Below, piece by piece: positions 1-9,851 of a stretch of 64,000 bases of DNA. The stretch lies in assembly GCF_900095025.1 (NCBI RefSeq), contig NZ_FMBK01000007.1, positions 62,001-126,000 of the forward strand. The letters run 5' to 3'. Positions within the stretch are counted from its first letter, which is position 1. Each line of letters starts with the position of its first letter. A model generated the notes under the pieces. That model was not told the DNA's origin, made no database searches, and saw only the letters and a program-made list of their open reading frames with translations. Source of the stretch: Acinetobacter albensis. GTDB lineage: Bacteria > Pseudomonadota > Gammaproteobacteria > Pseudomonadales > Moraxellaceae. The translations under genes and the position numbers were made by a program.

Positions 1-603
1 CAAGCTGAAGCTGCACGTCAAGTATCTAATGATGAAATGCACGCAATTTTGTACATTGAAAAAAGTAACAAACAACCTGCTGAACTTGCTTCTCAAATTA
101 CCCAACTCATGAATCAAGCCATGATGCTGGCAAAAAAATATCCGCAGGTTAAAGTTGAAACAGGTTCGCAAACAACTTATCCAGTGTATGACAATGAAAA
201 TCGTAAGCTGAAAGAATGGCGTGGTCGTGCAGAAGTGCAAATAGAAAGTACAGATTTTAAAGCTGCAAGCCAACTGGTGAGTGAACTACAACAAAACTTT
301 CAAACTGAATCAATTAACTTTACCGTATCGGATGCACAGCGCAAAAAAGTTGAAAATGAATTGATGATTGAAGCATCAAAAAACTTTCAACAACGCGCAC
401 AAATGCTCAGTCAAGCTTGGAGTAAGTCAGGTTACAACTTGGTCAATTTAAACCTCAATACCAGTAACAATTATCCACAACCTATGATGATGCGTGCCAG
501 TATGGCTAAGTTTTCAGGCGCTGAAGCTGCCGATGCTCAGAATGTTGCTGCGGGAGAATCTAAAATCACTGTCAATGCAAATGGTACCATTCAGTTTAAA
601 TAA
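1..603 (+). CDS. SIMPL domain-containing (DUF541) protein, 5' truncated
   Basis: The reading frame is open from base 1 to the stop at 601-603, so the gene begins before the window; the Met at 37 is internal. The visible 200 residues show the alternating polar and hydrophobic pattern of SIMPL/DUF541 proteins: a Lys-rich stretch around TYPVYDNENRK, a WRGRAEVQIES strand, and a C-terminal KITVNANGTIQFK strand. Family members are secreted or periplasmic proteins of poorly defined role. The signal peptide would lie upstream and cannot be seen. A strong hairpin with a T-tract follows immediately. The family call is from motif style only. Confidence 0.7.
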   Translation, partial: QAEAARQVSNDEMHAILYIEKSNKQPAELASQITQLMNQAMMLAKKYPQVKVETGSQTTYPVYDNENRKLKEWRGRAEVQIESTDFKAASQLVSELQQNFQTESINFTVSDAQRKKVENELMIEASKNFQQRAQMLSQAWSKSGYNLVNLNLNTSNNYPQPMMMRASMAKFSGAEAADAQNVAAGESKITVNANGTIQFK

Positions 604-630
604 GCCATTTAGACCCACGATGCTTCATCA

Positions 631-657
631 AAAAGACCACAAAACTGTGGTCTTTTT
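631..657 (+). terminator. Rho-independent terminator after the SIMPL-domain gene
   Basis: An A-tract, then GACCACA and TGTGGTC arms around a short A-rich loop, followed by TTTTT. It lies 28 bases after the stop of the SIMPL-domain gene and before the next plus-strand gene, so it probably separates the two transcripts. Confidence 0.8.
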
Positions 658-720
658 CTATGTAGAAATGCGAAAGTTCTGATAAATTAGCGCGTTATTT
701 TTATTTTTATCTCCACTTTT

Positions 721-1317
721 ATGGACTTCACTGAATTAAATCTGCACCTTTTTGAATGGTTTAATGCCTCAAATCATGCCCATGAGATGACCATTCGCTT
801 TGCAATTTTCATCGCCAATGATTTATTTTATATTATGCTACTTTTTTTTGGTTTTTATTGGCTTAGAGGAAATTTTGCCATTAAAAAACAGATTGTTAAA
901 GCATTTATTTTCACGACTGTGGCACTTTTAATTAGTCAAATTATTTCTCACAGCTTTTATCACCCACGCCCTTTTGTGATGGAAGTAGGACGTACCTTAA
1001 TTTACCACTCGCCCAATGGTTCTTTTCCCAGCGACCACATGCTGATTTTTAGTACGATTGCCTTTTCATACTTTTTCTCAGAAAAACGTAGTCTTGGGAT
1101 CATATTAATTTTATTGGCTTGGCTAGTGGCTTGGTCACGTGTTTATTTAGGTGTACATTTTCCTTTAGATATGTTGGGTGCTTTTTCCCTTGCTTTTATA
1201 TTGAATTTCTTTGGTTTAGCTTTATGGAATCGATTCAAAATAACGATTATAGAATTTGTACTTAAAATCCATCATGCTGTATTTAAACCCTTTATCAAAA
1301 AAGGCTATGTAAAATAA
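721..1317 (+). CDS. PAP2-family undecaprenyl-diphosphatase (BcrC-like)
   Basis: An integral membrane phosphatase of 198 residues with about five or six hydrophobic segments. The three phosphatase signatures of the PAP2 superfamily are present: HPRPF at residues 81-85, FPSDH at 102-106, and SR at 139-140 followed by His146 and Asp150. The length and the S-P-S-D-H spacing fit the BcrC/YbjG group, which dephosphorylates undecaprenyl diphosphate to recycle the lipid carrier for peptidoglycan and other envelope polymers. The start has no clear ribosome-binding site. Another lipid phosphate (for example phosphatidylglycerophosphate) as substrate cannot be excluded. Confidence 0.8.
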   Translation: MDFTELNLHLFEWFNASNHAHEMTIRFAIFIANDLFYIMLLFFGFYWLRGNFAIKKQIVKAFIFTTVALLISQIISHSFYHPRPFVMEVGRTLIYHSPNGSFPSDHMLIFSTIAFSYFFSEKRSLGIILILLAWLVAWSRVYLGVHFPLDMLGAFSLAFILNFFGLALWNRFKITIIEFVLKIHHAVFKPFIKKGYVK

Positions 1318-1330
1318 TTCTAATATGTAT

Positions 1331-1360
1331 AAAAAAAACCACTCTAGAGTGGGTTTTTTT
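1331..1360. terminator. Bidirectional terminator between the PAP2 gene and proB
   Basis: An A-tract, a CCACTC/GAGTGG stem with almost no loop, and a T-tract. It lies between the 3' ends of two convergent genes and reads as an intrinsic terminator on both strands. Confidence 0.8.
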
Positions 1361-1380
1361 ATACGAACAGTTTTAGTACA

Positions 1381-2514
1381 TTAGTAAATCGCCATGTGGT
1401 TGCGATGGATCATTTCTAAAGAACGCGCTTCACCTAAAACCTGATGCACTTTATCTGAAGATAAACCCTTCACAATTTCAGCTGAACGCGAACTAAAATT
1501 GACACGACCAACTGCAATTCGCCCACCATTCGCATCAACACATTCCACTACATCGCCCCGTTCAAAATGACCTTCGACAGCTTTAACCCCTACAGGCAAT
1601 AAACTACGATGATTTTCTTTAATCGCTTTAACTGCGCCATCATCTAAAATCAGACGACCTGCAGTTTGTAAATGTGCAGCAAGCCACTGTTGATGCGCAG
1701 TTATACGGTCATTATCAGTAATAAATAATGTTCCAAGTAACTCACCCGACATTAAACGAGCCAATACTTGGTCACTTTCACCGCTAGCAATTAAAGTTGG
1801 ACAACCCGATTTTGCAGCCAACCGTGCAGCACGCACTTTGGTTAACATGCCACCACGACCAAACTTCCCACCCCCACCTGCCATATCAAACAGGCTTTCA
1901 TCCAAAGCACGAACTGTATGGAACAGCTTCGCATTTGGATTTGAACGGGGATCAGAATCAAACATGCCTTGTTGATCAGTCAAAATAATCAACAAATCCG
2001 CATGTACCTGACCTGCAACCATCGCGGCTAAAGTGTCATTGTCACCAAAGCGAATTTCATCTGTAGAAACAGTGTCATTTTCATTGATGACCGGAATCAC
2101 TTTCCAATCGATCAAATTTTGCAATGCATCGCAAGAGTTTAAATAACGACGGCGATCGGCTAAGTCATCATGGGTCAGTAAAACTTGGGCAGTTTGAATT
2201 GCATGCTTTTCCAATACACTCGACCAAGTCTGAATAAGACCCATTTGACCAATAGCAGCACACGCTTGAAGACTCGGTAAATCAGTGGGTCGGCTCTCCA
2301 GTTTCATCCGAACCATGCCTTCAGCCACAGCACCCGACGACACTAGAATAATCTCGTGTCCTGCATTGTGTAGATCTGCAATTTGTTCCGCCCAATGCGA
2401 AATTGCATCCAAATCTAAACCTTGCCCATTTGCTGTAAGTAAAGATGATCCGATTTTAACAACGATTCGTTTACAAGCCTTGAGCTGACGTTGCCCATCT
2501 ACCACTTCTATCAT
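1381..2514 (-). CDS. proB: Glutamate 5-kinase
   Basis: First step of proline synthesis: ATP-dependent phosphorylation of L-glutamate to glutamyl 5-phosphate in the cytosol. The 377 residues match the two-domain form. The amino-acid kinase fold starts with VVKIGSSLL (about residues 18-26), and has SSGAVAEGM, the INENDTVS segment and the [10 protein letters not shown] nucleotide/substrate loop. A PUA domain follows from about residue 280. It lies 28 bases downstream of obgE on the same strand, so the two are probably co-transcribed. The proA partner is not in this window. In the family the enzyme is feedback-inhibited by proline. Confidence 0.97.
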   Translation of the reverse strand: MIEVVDGQRQLKACKRIVVKIGSSLLTANGQGLDLDAISHWAEQIADLHNAGHEIILVSSGAVAEGMVRMKLESRPTDLPSLQACAAIGQMGLIQTWSSVLEKHAIQTAQVLLTHDDLADRRRYLNSCDALQNLIDWKVIPVINENDTVSTDEIRFGDNDTLAAMVAGQVHADLLIILTDQQGMFDSDPRSNPNAKLFHTVRALDESLFDMAGGGGKFGRGGMLTKVRAARLAAKSGCPTLIASGESDQVLARLMSGELLGTLFITDNDRITAHQQWLAAHLQTAGRLILDDGAVKAIKENHRSLLPVGVKAVEGHFERGDVVECVDANGGRIAVGRVNFSSRSAEIVKGLSSDKVHQVLGEARSLEMIHRNHMAIY

Positions 2515-2542
2515 CTTGTCCTCAATACGCTATCCTAAGCGC

Positions 2543-3775
<1,233 letters not shown>

Positions 3776-4046
3776 CTAAATACTTTAAAACCGCATATTC
3801 TGCCATATTTTACAAAATTTCTCGAATAGTATTATTCAGCATTACATGATTTTTGCTTGGCTAAAGCCAATTTGATGTTGTTTAGCGCTATACGACTGAC
3901 TCGACGCTCGATAATAGGTTATTTGGAAAGTGAATCCTCGTTTTGTTTTTATCCATCCATATCATTTTTAAAACGCAGCTTTTAATCCGCTAGAATGATT
4001 TTTTCGTTACTCAATAAAAATTTAAATTTATTTGAAAATAGGAAAA

Positions 4047-4424
4047 TTAATCTTTGTCCGTGGTTTTTTTATTTTCTAAAATTTCGGGCAAATTACGTTC
4101 AATCCAACCAATCAATCCCGTTAATTTTTCAGCGGCTTGAGCGCCTAAAATAGTCAACTGATATTCCACTTTAGGCGGTACAACTGGATAAACCGTTCGA
4201 ATTAAAAAACCATCTTTTTCAAGCAGTTTTAAAGTTTGTGCCAGCATTTTTTCGCTTATCCCCTCTATACGTTGCTTTAATTCGCTAAAACGGTGTATAC
4301 CTTCGCTCAAGCAACGTAACACCAATACCGACCATTTTGTGGTTAAGTGTTCTAATATTTGACGTGAAGGACATTCATTCGACAAAACCTGTCCAAGCAA
4401 AATACTCTTTTCGTAGTGACTCAT
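4047..4424 (-). CDS. HxlR-family winged-helix transcriptional regulator
   Basis: A 125-residue DNA-binding protein with the single HxlR winged-helix domain: the CPSRQILEHLTTKWSVLVL segment, the FSELKQRI recognition region and the wing EYQLT. Cys18 lies where the quinone- and oxidant-sensing relatives YodB and QorR carry their redox cysteine, and Cys38 is a second cysteine. It is divergent from a NAD(P)-binding reductase gene. A dyad in the shared intergenic region overlaps the promoter of that gene, so I infer that it represses its neighbour until an electrophile or quinone is sensed. The inducer is not shown by the sequence. Confidence 0.9.
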   Translation of the reverse strand: MSHYEKSILLGQVLSNECPSRQILEHLTTKWSVLVLRCLSEGIHRFSELKQRIEGISEKMLAQTLKLLEKDGFLIRTVYPVVPPKVEYQLTILGAQAAEKLTGLIGWIERNLPEILENKKTTDKD

Positions 4425-4463
4425 TCATTTTCTCCATATTCTTTAACTTACCTTTAGGTACGT

Positions 4464-4494
4464 ACTTACATTAAGTAAGTTAATGCAATATGAT
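4464..4494 (+). promoter_or_regulatory. Promoter of the reductase gene overlapped by a putative HxlR operator
   Basis: A dyad ACTTAC-N5-GTAAGT spans 4464-4480, with another ACTTAC at 4446-4451 that extends to a wider inverted repeat with GTAAGTTA at 4475-4482. A good -35/-10 pair is TTACAT (4466-4471), 17 bases, TATGAT (4489-4494). The -35 box and the spacer are therefore inside the dyad, a typical layout for repression. Assignment to the neighbouring HxlR protein is inference. Confidence 0.6.
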
Positions 4495-4538
4495 CAAAAC
4501 ATCAAGTATATAAAACAAACAATCTAGAGGTTTTGAAC

Positions 4539-5402
4539 ATGAAAATAGCAATTACTGGCGCGACAGGTCAACTCGGTGAATTGGTGATACACGCTCTTTT
4601 AAAAGTGACTCCTGCTGAAAATATCATTGCGTTAGTCCGCAATGCCTCTAAAGCCAAAAATTTAAAAGCCCAAGGGATTGAATTGCGTCATTTTGATTAT
4701 GATCATCCTGAAACATTAACATCAGCTTTATTGGGTATTGATAAGCTCTTACTGATTTCAGCCAATGAAATCGGACGTCGTACCCCACAACACAAGGCTA
4801 TCATTGAAGCAGCACAGCAAGCAGGTGTTCCTTATATTGCTTATACCAGTTTACTACATGCTGATATTTCACCTTTAGGTTTGGCTCAAGAACATCGTGA
4901 AACTGAAGACCTGATCAAATCGAGTGGACTTAAATATACAATTTTACGTAATAACTGGTATAGCGAAAATTACTTAGCTGCACTTACTCATACAGTCGAA
5001 AATGGCAAACTCTATGGTGCTGCAGGTTTAGGGGAAATTAGTTCTGCAGCTCGTCAAGATTATGCCCAAGCAGCAGCTAAAGTTTTAACATCTGAGAATC
5101 ATGATGATAAAACGTATGAACTTGCAGGTTCTCAAAGTTTCACTTTAGCGGATTTAGCACAGAAAATTACAGATGCGTCTGGAAAATCGGTTATTTATCA
5201 AAATCTAACTGCCAATGAATATACACAAGCTTTATTAGAAGCAGGTCTTCCGGCAGGTCTAGCCGACGTTATAGTGGATGCTGACGTGCAAGCTGAAAAA
5301 GGTGCTTTATTTAGTACCAGTCAAGATTTAGAAAAATTGCTCGGTCATAAAACGACAACCATTCAAGATCAAGTTAAAGCGATATTAATGAAATCTCACT
5401 AA
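4539..5402 (+). CDS. NAD(P)-binding NmrA/QorB-like oxidoreductase
   Basis: A 287-residue Rossmann-fold protein with the GATGQLG dinucleotide-binding loop at residues 7-13, a HxFDYDHPETL segment and SANEIGRR, as in the NmrA-like/QorB (YtfG) group of atypical short-chain dehydrogenases. Those proteins reduce quinones with NADPH or act as NADP sensors. ATG 4539 is preferred over the upstream TTG at 4533 because AGAGG at 4526-4530 is 8 bases before it. The gene is divergent from an HxlR regulator, the usual partner of quinone-stress reductases. The substrate is not established. Confidence 0.85.
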   Translation: MKIAITGATGQLGELVIHALLKVTPAENIIALVRNASKAKNLKAQGIELRHFDYDHPETLTSALLGIDKLLLISANEIGRRTPQHKAIIEAAQQAGVPYIAYTSLLHADISPLGLAQEHRETEDLIKSSGLKYTILRNNWYSENYLAALTHTVENGKLYGAAGLGEISSAARQDYAQAAAKVLTSENHDDKTYELAGSQSFTLADLAQKITDASGKSVIYQNLTANEYTQALLEAGLPAGLADVIVDADVQAEKGALFSTSQDLEKLLGHKTTTIQDQVKAILMKSH

Positions 5403-5416
5403 GGCCATCATTCTCT

Positions 5417-5457
5417 CCTAAACTATTTGATTACACTTTAAGGAGAAGAGGTTTAGG
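5417..5457. terminator. Inverted repeat between convergent genes, possible terminator
   Basis: CCTAAAC (5417-5423) and GTTTAGG (5451-5457) are complementary arms around a 27-base spacer that itself contains an AGGAGA/TCTCCT-like pairing. It sits between the reductase and the minus-strand repeat protein. There is no good T-tract, so a terminator role is tentative. Confidence 0.35.
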
Positions 5458-5465
5458 AAAATAAA

Positions 5466-6146
5466 CTAAGGACGAATACTCTGGATTGGTACATTCATGC
5501 TCATGTCTAAATTTGCCGTCGTATTTCGTTCTTGGTTATACATGGTGGCATTAAAAGTTGCAATTTTACGCATGGTCATAGGATCATTAATTTTGAGCTG
5601 AGGTGCAAACTGGTGTAATACATGTAAATCCACTGCTTCATTAAATTCAAAAAAAACAGGGCCATTAAAAGAAATTTTTACAGGAACAGCATAGGTTTTT
5701 TTGAGCTGAAAAGGAACCTCAAGCTGAATAGGGATATCCAAACTTAGTGGGAATTGGGGTAAAAATTTATTTTGATATACCAGATCTGTCGTTGCACGAA
5801 GCGGCAAGGTCTGGTCTATTTTGACTATTGTTTGATAATTCACAGATACTGAAATAGGCGTTTCAACTTCAAACTGCAAATTTGCTAAATATCTGCCTGT
5901 TAATGGTAATAATAACTGATGATTTAAGTGAATTTGGGTATCTAAAATTCCCACTGATTGAGTTTCTAAATAATTTCCGACATGAATTTTAGTAGGTAAT
6001 GAATCGGGTAATTCTATTCGTGCCCGATCAGCTGAAAGTTGCATTGAAGCTATAATATTCAAATATAACCAAAAAAGAATGGAAACCAACAAAACTACTG
6101 CGCTAAAGCTTAACAATAAACTTTTGAAAGAACGAAATATCCACAT
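5466..6146 (-). CDS. Membrane-anchored hypothetical protein, repeat-protein pair member A
   Basis: I do not recognise a family. The 226-residue protein has one N-terminal transmembrane segment (about residues 10-32) and no lipobox or cleavage site, so it is probably anchored in the inner membrane with a periplasmic body. The body alternates short beta-prone stretches rich in Pro, Ile, Leu and Val (for example LPLTGRYLANLQFEVETPISVS). It lies 11 bases after a gene with the same architecture and similar phrases such as IKVDQxLP, which points to an old tandem duplication and one transcript. Function is unknown; a structural or lipid-facing envelope role is only a guess. Confidence 0.75.
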   Translation of the reverse strand: MWIFRSFKSLLLSFSAVVLLVSILFWLYLNIIASMQLSADRARIELPDSLPTKIHVGNYLETQSVGILDTQIHLNHQLLLPLTGRYLANLQFEVETPISVSVNYQTIVKIDQTLPLRATTDLVYQNKFLPQFPLSLDIPIQLEVPFQLKKTYAVPVKISFNGPVFFEFNEAVDLHVLHQFAPQLKINDPMTMRKIATFNATMYNQERNTTANLDMSMNVPIQSIRP

Positions 6147-6157
6147 GATCTTTCTTC

Positions 6158-6868
6158 CTAATTTTTCTTTTGCTCTAAAATAGTCTGGCGGCTTAAACGC
6201 AAATTATGTAAGGGAATTTTTAATTCACCCTGCTCAATTTTTATAGGCAAAGTATTTTGTACATCGACTGAAGCTTTTAAAGCCGTTTTAATAGGTACAT
6301 TTAAATGACCTTGAATGGGAATATTTGTTTTTAAGGTTGTATGTAACGGTATATTCAAATTTTCCTTAAGTACTGCTTTTACTGGAGCATCAAACTTCAA
6401 ATGTACATTTTGTTCTAAAGGTACATTCATATGAATAGGAACATCTAACTTGATGGGAATAGTTCCTTTTAAAGGAAGTGTAATATCCTTACCTAATATG
6501 CGAACTTTAACTTGGGTATTGATAGGTAAATTTTGATCTACCTTTAATATTTCTTGAATAGGGATCGTCGTTTTAATTGGAACTTGATTATCAAAATACA
6601 CATGAGGTGTTAATGTTTGCGTGAGAGGAATATTCAGATTTTCATGAATTGGAATTTCTGCATTAACTCGTCCAGTCACATCAACATTTAAAGCATCATG
6701 AATTTGAACTTTCGCCTGTAAGGGTTCTTGTAAATCGATATTTACAGCTTGGTTTTCTAGTGGAATGTAAATATTAAAATGCTTAAACACCCAAATGGCG
6801 ATAACTACACCACAGAGTGAAGCAAACACAATAAATGCTAATCCACTTAGCATGTGTTTTACTTGCAA
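6158..6868 (-). CDS. Membrane-anchored repeat protein, pair member B
   Basis: Unrecognised 236-residue protein with one N-terminal transmembrane helix (about residues 8-30). It is followed by a strikingly regular body in which units like IPIxxxLNVPI recur: IPIHENLNIPL, VPIKTTIPI, VPIHMNVPL, IPLHTTLKTNIPI and HLNVPIKTALK. The alternation of hydrophobic and polar residues with repeated Pro suggests a long amphipathic beta structure in the periplasm. It is the first gene of a two-gene minus-strand unit with its shorter homologue. Cysteine is nearly absent outside the membrane segment. Low-complexity evolution could produce such repeats, but the frame is intact and paired. Confidence 0.75.
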   Translation of the reverse strand: MQVKHMLSGLAFIVFASLCGVVIAIWVFKHFNIYIPLENQAVNIDLQEPLQAKVQIHDALNVDVTGRVNAEIPIHENLNIPLTQTLTPHVYFDNQVPIKTTIPIQEILKVDQNLPINTQVKVRILGKDITLPLKGTIPIKLDVPIHMNVPLEQNVHLKFDAPVKAVLKENLNIPLHTTLKTNIPIQGHLNVPIKTALKASVDVQNTLPIKIEQGELKIPLHNLRLSRQTILEQKKN

Positions 6869-7020
6869 CTGCTCTTCCTTGATCTTTTTTTTCTTAGGAT
6901 GATTATTACTAAAAATATCAAAAAGTATGCAATTTTTTGTATATAAAAAATTTTATTTAAATCATTCGACTCTATAAATTGGTAAATACAGTACTTTACT
7001 CTTATTAATTAAGAAAACAA

Positions 7021-7048
7021 AAAAAGAGCCTCATTTGAGGCCCTTTTT
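7021..7048 (-). terminator. Terminator of the GapDH gene
   Basis: GCCTCA-TT-TGAGGC stem flanked by A and T runs, 15 bases beyond the GapDH stop codon. On the minus strand it ends in a T-rich tract. Confidence 0.85.
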
Positions 7049-7062
7049 ACTACATCTACAAA

Positions 7063-8520
7063 TTATGCATTTGTTTCAGCAGGAACTTTTGGATAGCTTA
7101 CGCCACACATTTGTTCAGCAATACGTAGCACTTGGCAGCTATAACCGACTTCGTTGTCATACCAAACATAAGCTGTTAAACGTGTACCTGATGTAATAGT
7201 GGCTTGCGCATCAAATACACCCGCAGTACGCGAACCAATAAAGTCTGACGACACCACTTCAGTCGAGTTGGTATAACCAATTTGACCTTGTAGGTTTGAG
7301 TTGATTGAAATTTGACGAATGTATTCGTTCACTTCTTCACGATCAACTTCTTTCTCAAGGGTTAAATTCAGAATTGCCAATGACACATTTGGCGTCGGAA
7401 CACGTACTGAATTACCCGTCAACTTACCTTTAAGTGCAGGAAGTGCTTTAGCGACTGCTTTAGCTGCACCTGTTTCAGTAATGACCATGTTCAAAGTCGC
7501 AGCACGACCACGACGATCCGCACTGTGGTAGTTGTCAATTAAGTTTTGATCATTGGTGAAAGAGTGAACTGTTTCAACGTGACCATTAATCACTTTGTAT
7601 TTGTCATCTAACACTTTTAATACAGGTGTAATTGCATTTGTTGTGCAACTTGCAGCAGAGATAATTTTATCTTCGTCTAAAATATCAGTGTGGTTTACAC
7701 CATACACGACATTTTTCATTTCACCTTTACTTGGCGCAGTCAATACGACACGAGCAACGCCTGGGCATTTCAAGTGTTGTGCAAGACCTTCTGCATCACG
7801 CCATTTACCCGTATTATCAATTACCAAAGCATTATTGATTCCAAATGCAGTGTAATCCACTTCAGCTGGGCTAGATGCGTAAATCACTTTGATATAATTA
7901 CCATTCGCAATAATCGCTTCATTGGCTTCATCTACAGAAATAGTACCTGCAAATGGCCCATGAATTGAGTCACGACGAAGCAAAGATGCACGTTTTTCTA
8001 AATCACCATCTGATGATTTACGAACAACAATCGCTTTAAGGTTTAAGCCCCGGCCCAAACCAGACTGACCAATAATTAAACGCGCAAGGATACGGCCAAT
8101 ACGCCCAAAACCGTAAAGTACAACATCTTTCGGCTCTACTGTTGCAGGATTGCCTTCTAAAGATTGAACAGCACTTGCAACAAAAGCATCAATGTTGCCG
8201 CCTTTTTCTTTAAATTCAACTGCAAGTTTACCTAGATCAATTTCAGCAGAGCCGATATTTTCAACTTTCGCCAAAGCTTCTAAAATAGGGAAAGTATGAA
8301 CAACTGAAAGCTCAACATCGACTACACGTGTACGGCGATGGGCTTTTAAAATTTGGATAACTGAGCGGTTAACCAAAGAACGACCAAATACAGAAGTCAC
8401 GATATTTTTTTCACGATACAACTGACCAATTAAGGCAATCATGTGTTCCGCGATTTCTTCACGGTTTTTCCAACGACCTTGGTGCTCTGCATGTAAGGCG
8501 ATGATAGTGTCTTTGCTCAC
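7063..8520 (-). CDS. gap: Glyceraldehyde-3-phosphate dehydrogenase, long form with N-terminal extension
   Basis: Interconverts glyceraldehyde 3-phosphate and 1,3-bisphosphoglycerate with NAD(P). The NAD-binding loop GFGRIGR is at residues 137-143, the catalytic SCTTN has Cys292, and His319 lies in the ETVHSFTNDQ segment; WYDNEVGYS is near the C-terminus. The usual protein is about 330 residues. This one has 485, with an extra N-terminal region of about 130 residues seen in a GapDH group of Acinetobacter and Pseudomonas. In organisms lacking a full glycolysis this form probably serves gluconeogenesis. It is transcribed alone and has its own terminator. NAD versus NADP preference cannot be read here. 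Confidence 0.93.
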   Translation of the reverse strand: MSKDTIIALHAEHQGRWKNREEIAEHMIALIGQLYREKNIVTSVFGRSLVNRSVIQILKAHRRTRVVDVELSVVHTFPILEALAKVENIGSAEIDLGKLAVEFKEKGGNIDAFVASAVQSLEGNPATVEPKDVVLYGFGRIGRILARLIIGQSGLGRGLNLKAIVVRKSSDGDLEKRASLLRRDSIHGPFAGTISVDEANEAIIANGNYIKVIYASSPAEVDYTAFGINNALVIDNTGKWRDAEGLAQHLKCPGVARVVLTAPSKGEMKNVVYGVNHTDILDEDKIISAASCTTNAITPVLKVLDDKYKVINGHVETVHSFTNDQNLIDNYHSADRRGRAATLNMVITETGAAKAVAKALPALKGKLTGNSVRVPTPNVSLAILNLTLEKEVDREEVNEYIRQISINSNLQGQIGYTNSTEVVSSDFIGSRTAGVFDAQATITSGTRLTAYVWYDNEVGYSCQVLRIAEQMCGVSYPKVPAETNA

Positions 8521-8782
8521 AGATACGTCCTCTAATTAATATATATCTAGGCTAGGCATAAATTCTAAAACGCCATAATTGTAAAGGAATTATCGGTAGT
8601 TTTGAATCAAAAGCTGATTAAGTCCAGTATATTTTGCGTTATATTCACTATAAATGAACAAAATAGTGCTCAATACTTTTGTAAATTTCATCTCTGCAAT
8701 AAATTTAAAGGATTTCTTAGGATAAAACAGACAATGCTGGCTAAAACTCAAAAAGACAGAAAAATATAAAGCAATGTGCTTT

Positions 8783-9721
8783 TTATTTCTTTAAACGATT
8801 TGAATATTGTTCAAGATTTTGTAACAGTGTTTTTTGTTTGTGTTTTTGCTTAGCTATATGTAGACAGCCTTCAATCACCAACAATAAAACGGCAAGCCAA
8901 ATTGGGATATAAGTTAACCATTCTGCAGCTCCAACGTTTTCACCTAATGCAATCGATGCCAAAGCAAGTAACACAGGCTCTAAATAACTCAGTAACCCAA
9001 AAATGATGAAAGGCAGATAACGACTGGCCAACATATAACTGCCCAATCCAAATGCACTTAAAAAACCTAAGCCAATAATTGCCCAGATTAAATGGGGAAA
9101 TTGTTCAATCAAAACAAAAGAGTGGTTGTGCATCGTCGCCAAATAAATAGCGACCGGCATGACTAAAAATAAGTCCCACCAAAAGCCCCCCAAATGATCG
9201 GTTTTAAATGCACGCCTTAGAAAGAAATAAATAGGATAAGCAATCGCAACATATAATGTTTCCCAAGCCATACTGCCGATTCGCCATAATTCATGACCAA
9301 CGCCAACACTGGCACATACAACGGCAGCAACTTGCCATTTTGATAATTTTTCTTTGTAAAATACACATCCCATTAAAACCATGACTAAGGGCAATAAGAA
9401 GTAACCCAATGAAACTTGCAATCCACGACCATTGATGGGTCCCCACAAGAACAACCAAAGCTGTGTCGTGCATAAAAAAGAACTGACAACTAACCAGATT
9501 AAAATTGTGGGCTGATGAACAATACGCTTAAAAATTTCGTTGATATACTTTAAGTCGCCTAGCCACCACATAAATAAACTGAGGAATGGTAAGGTGGCTA
9601 ACATACGCCAAGCAAATGTTTGCTCGCTGTCAAAAGGTTTTAAAAATTGAGTATAAAAGTATAAAACCCCAAAAGTGATTGATGCCAATATAGACAATAT
9701 TACGCCTTTGTACATCTTCAC
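8783..9721 (-). CDS. RarD/EamA-type drug/metabolite permease
   Basis: A 312-residue inner-membrane protein with about ten hydrophobic helices in two EamA repeats. It starts with ILASITFGVLYFYTQFLKP and contains FLWGPINGRGLQVSLGYFLLPL, the typical RarD phrase (WGPxNGRxxxxSLGYF). It ends in a basic cytoplasmic tail rich in Lys. RarD proteins are DMT-superfamily carriers, originally named for chloramphenicol sensitivity, with an unknown physiological substrate. A weak AAAGCA-ATG-TGCTTT hairpin (8768-8782) directly follows the stop. Identity as a RarD-like protein is good; function is not known. Confidence 0.88.
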   Translation of the reverse strand: MKMYKGVILSILASITFGVLYFYTQFLKPFDSEQTFAWRMLATLPFLSLFMWWLGDLKYINEIFKRIVHQPTILIWLVVSSFLCTTQLWLFLWGPINGRGLQVSLGYFLLPLVMVLMGCVFYKEKLSKWQVAAVVCASVGVGHELWRIGSMAWETLYVAIAYPIYFFLRRAFKTDHLGGFWWDLFLVMPVAIYLATMHNHSFVLIEQFPHLIWAIIGLGFLSAFGLGSYMLASRYLPFIIFGLLSYLEPVLLALASIALGENVGAAEWLTYIPIWLAVLLLVIEGCLHIAKQKHKQKTLLQNLEQYSNRLKK

Positions 9722-9806
9722 ACCTCTGAATTTATTTGATTTGCATTATAGAGATGTCCCACTCATAAAACTTGAATTTTCATATTTTTAATTTGATCAT
9801 TGAATA

Positions 9807-9834
9807 AAAAAACCATGCCGAAGCATGGTTTTTT
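9807..9834 (-). terminator. Terminator of the lipocalin gene
   Basis: ACCATGC-CGAA-GCATGGT stem with flanking A and T tracts, 18 bases beyond the lipocalin stop on the minus strand. The CGAA tetraloop is typical of intrinsic terminators. Confidence 0.85.
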
Positions 9835-9851
9835 CTATTGCCATTTAAGTT

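Noticed and set aside
3857-3870. TTGGCT-AA-AGCCAA hairpin in the obgE-HxlR gap
   Set aside because: Six base pairs with a two-base loop and no T-tract; too weak to call a terminator or operator.
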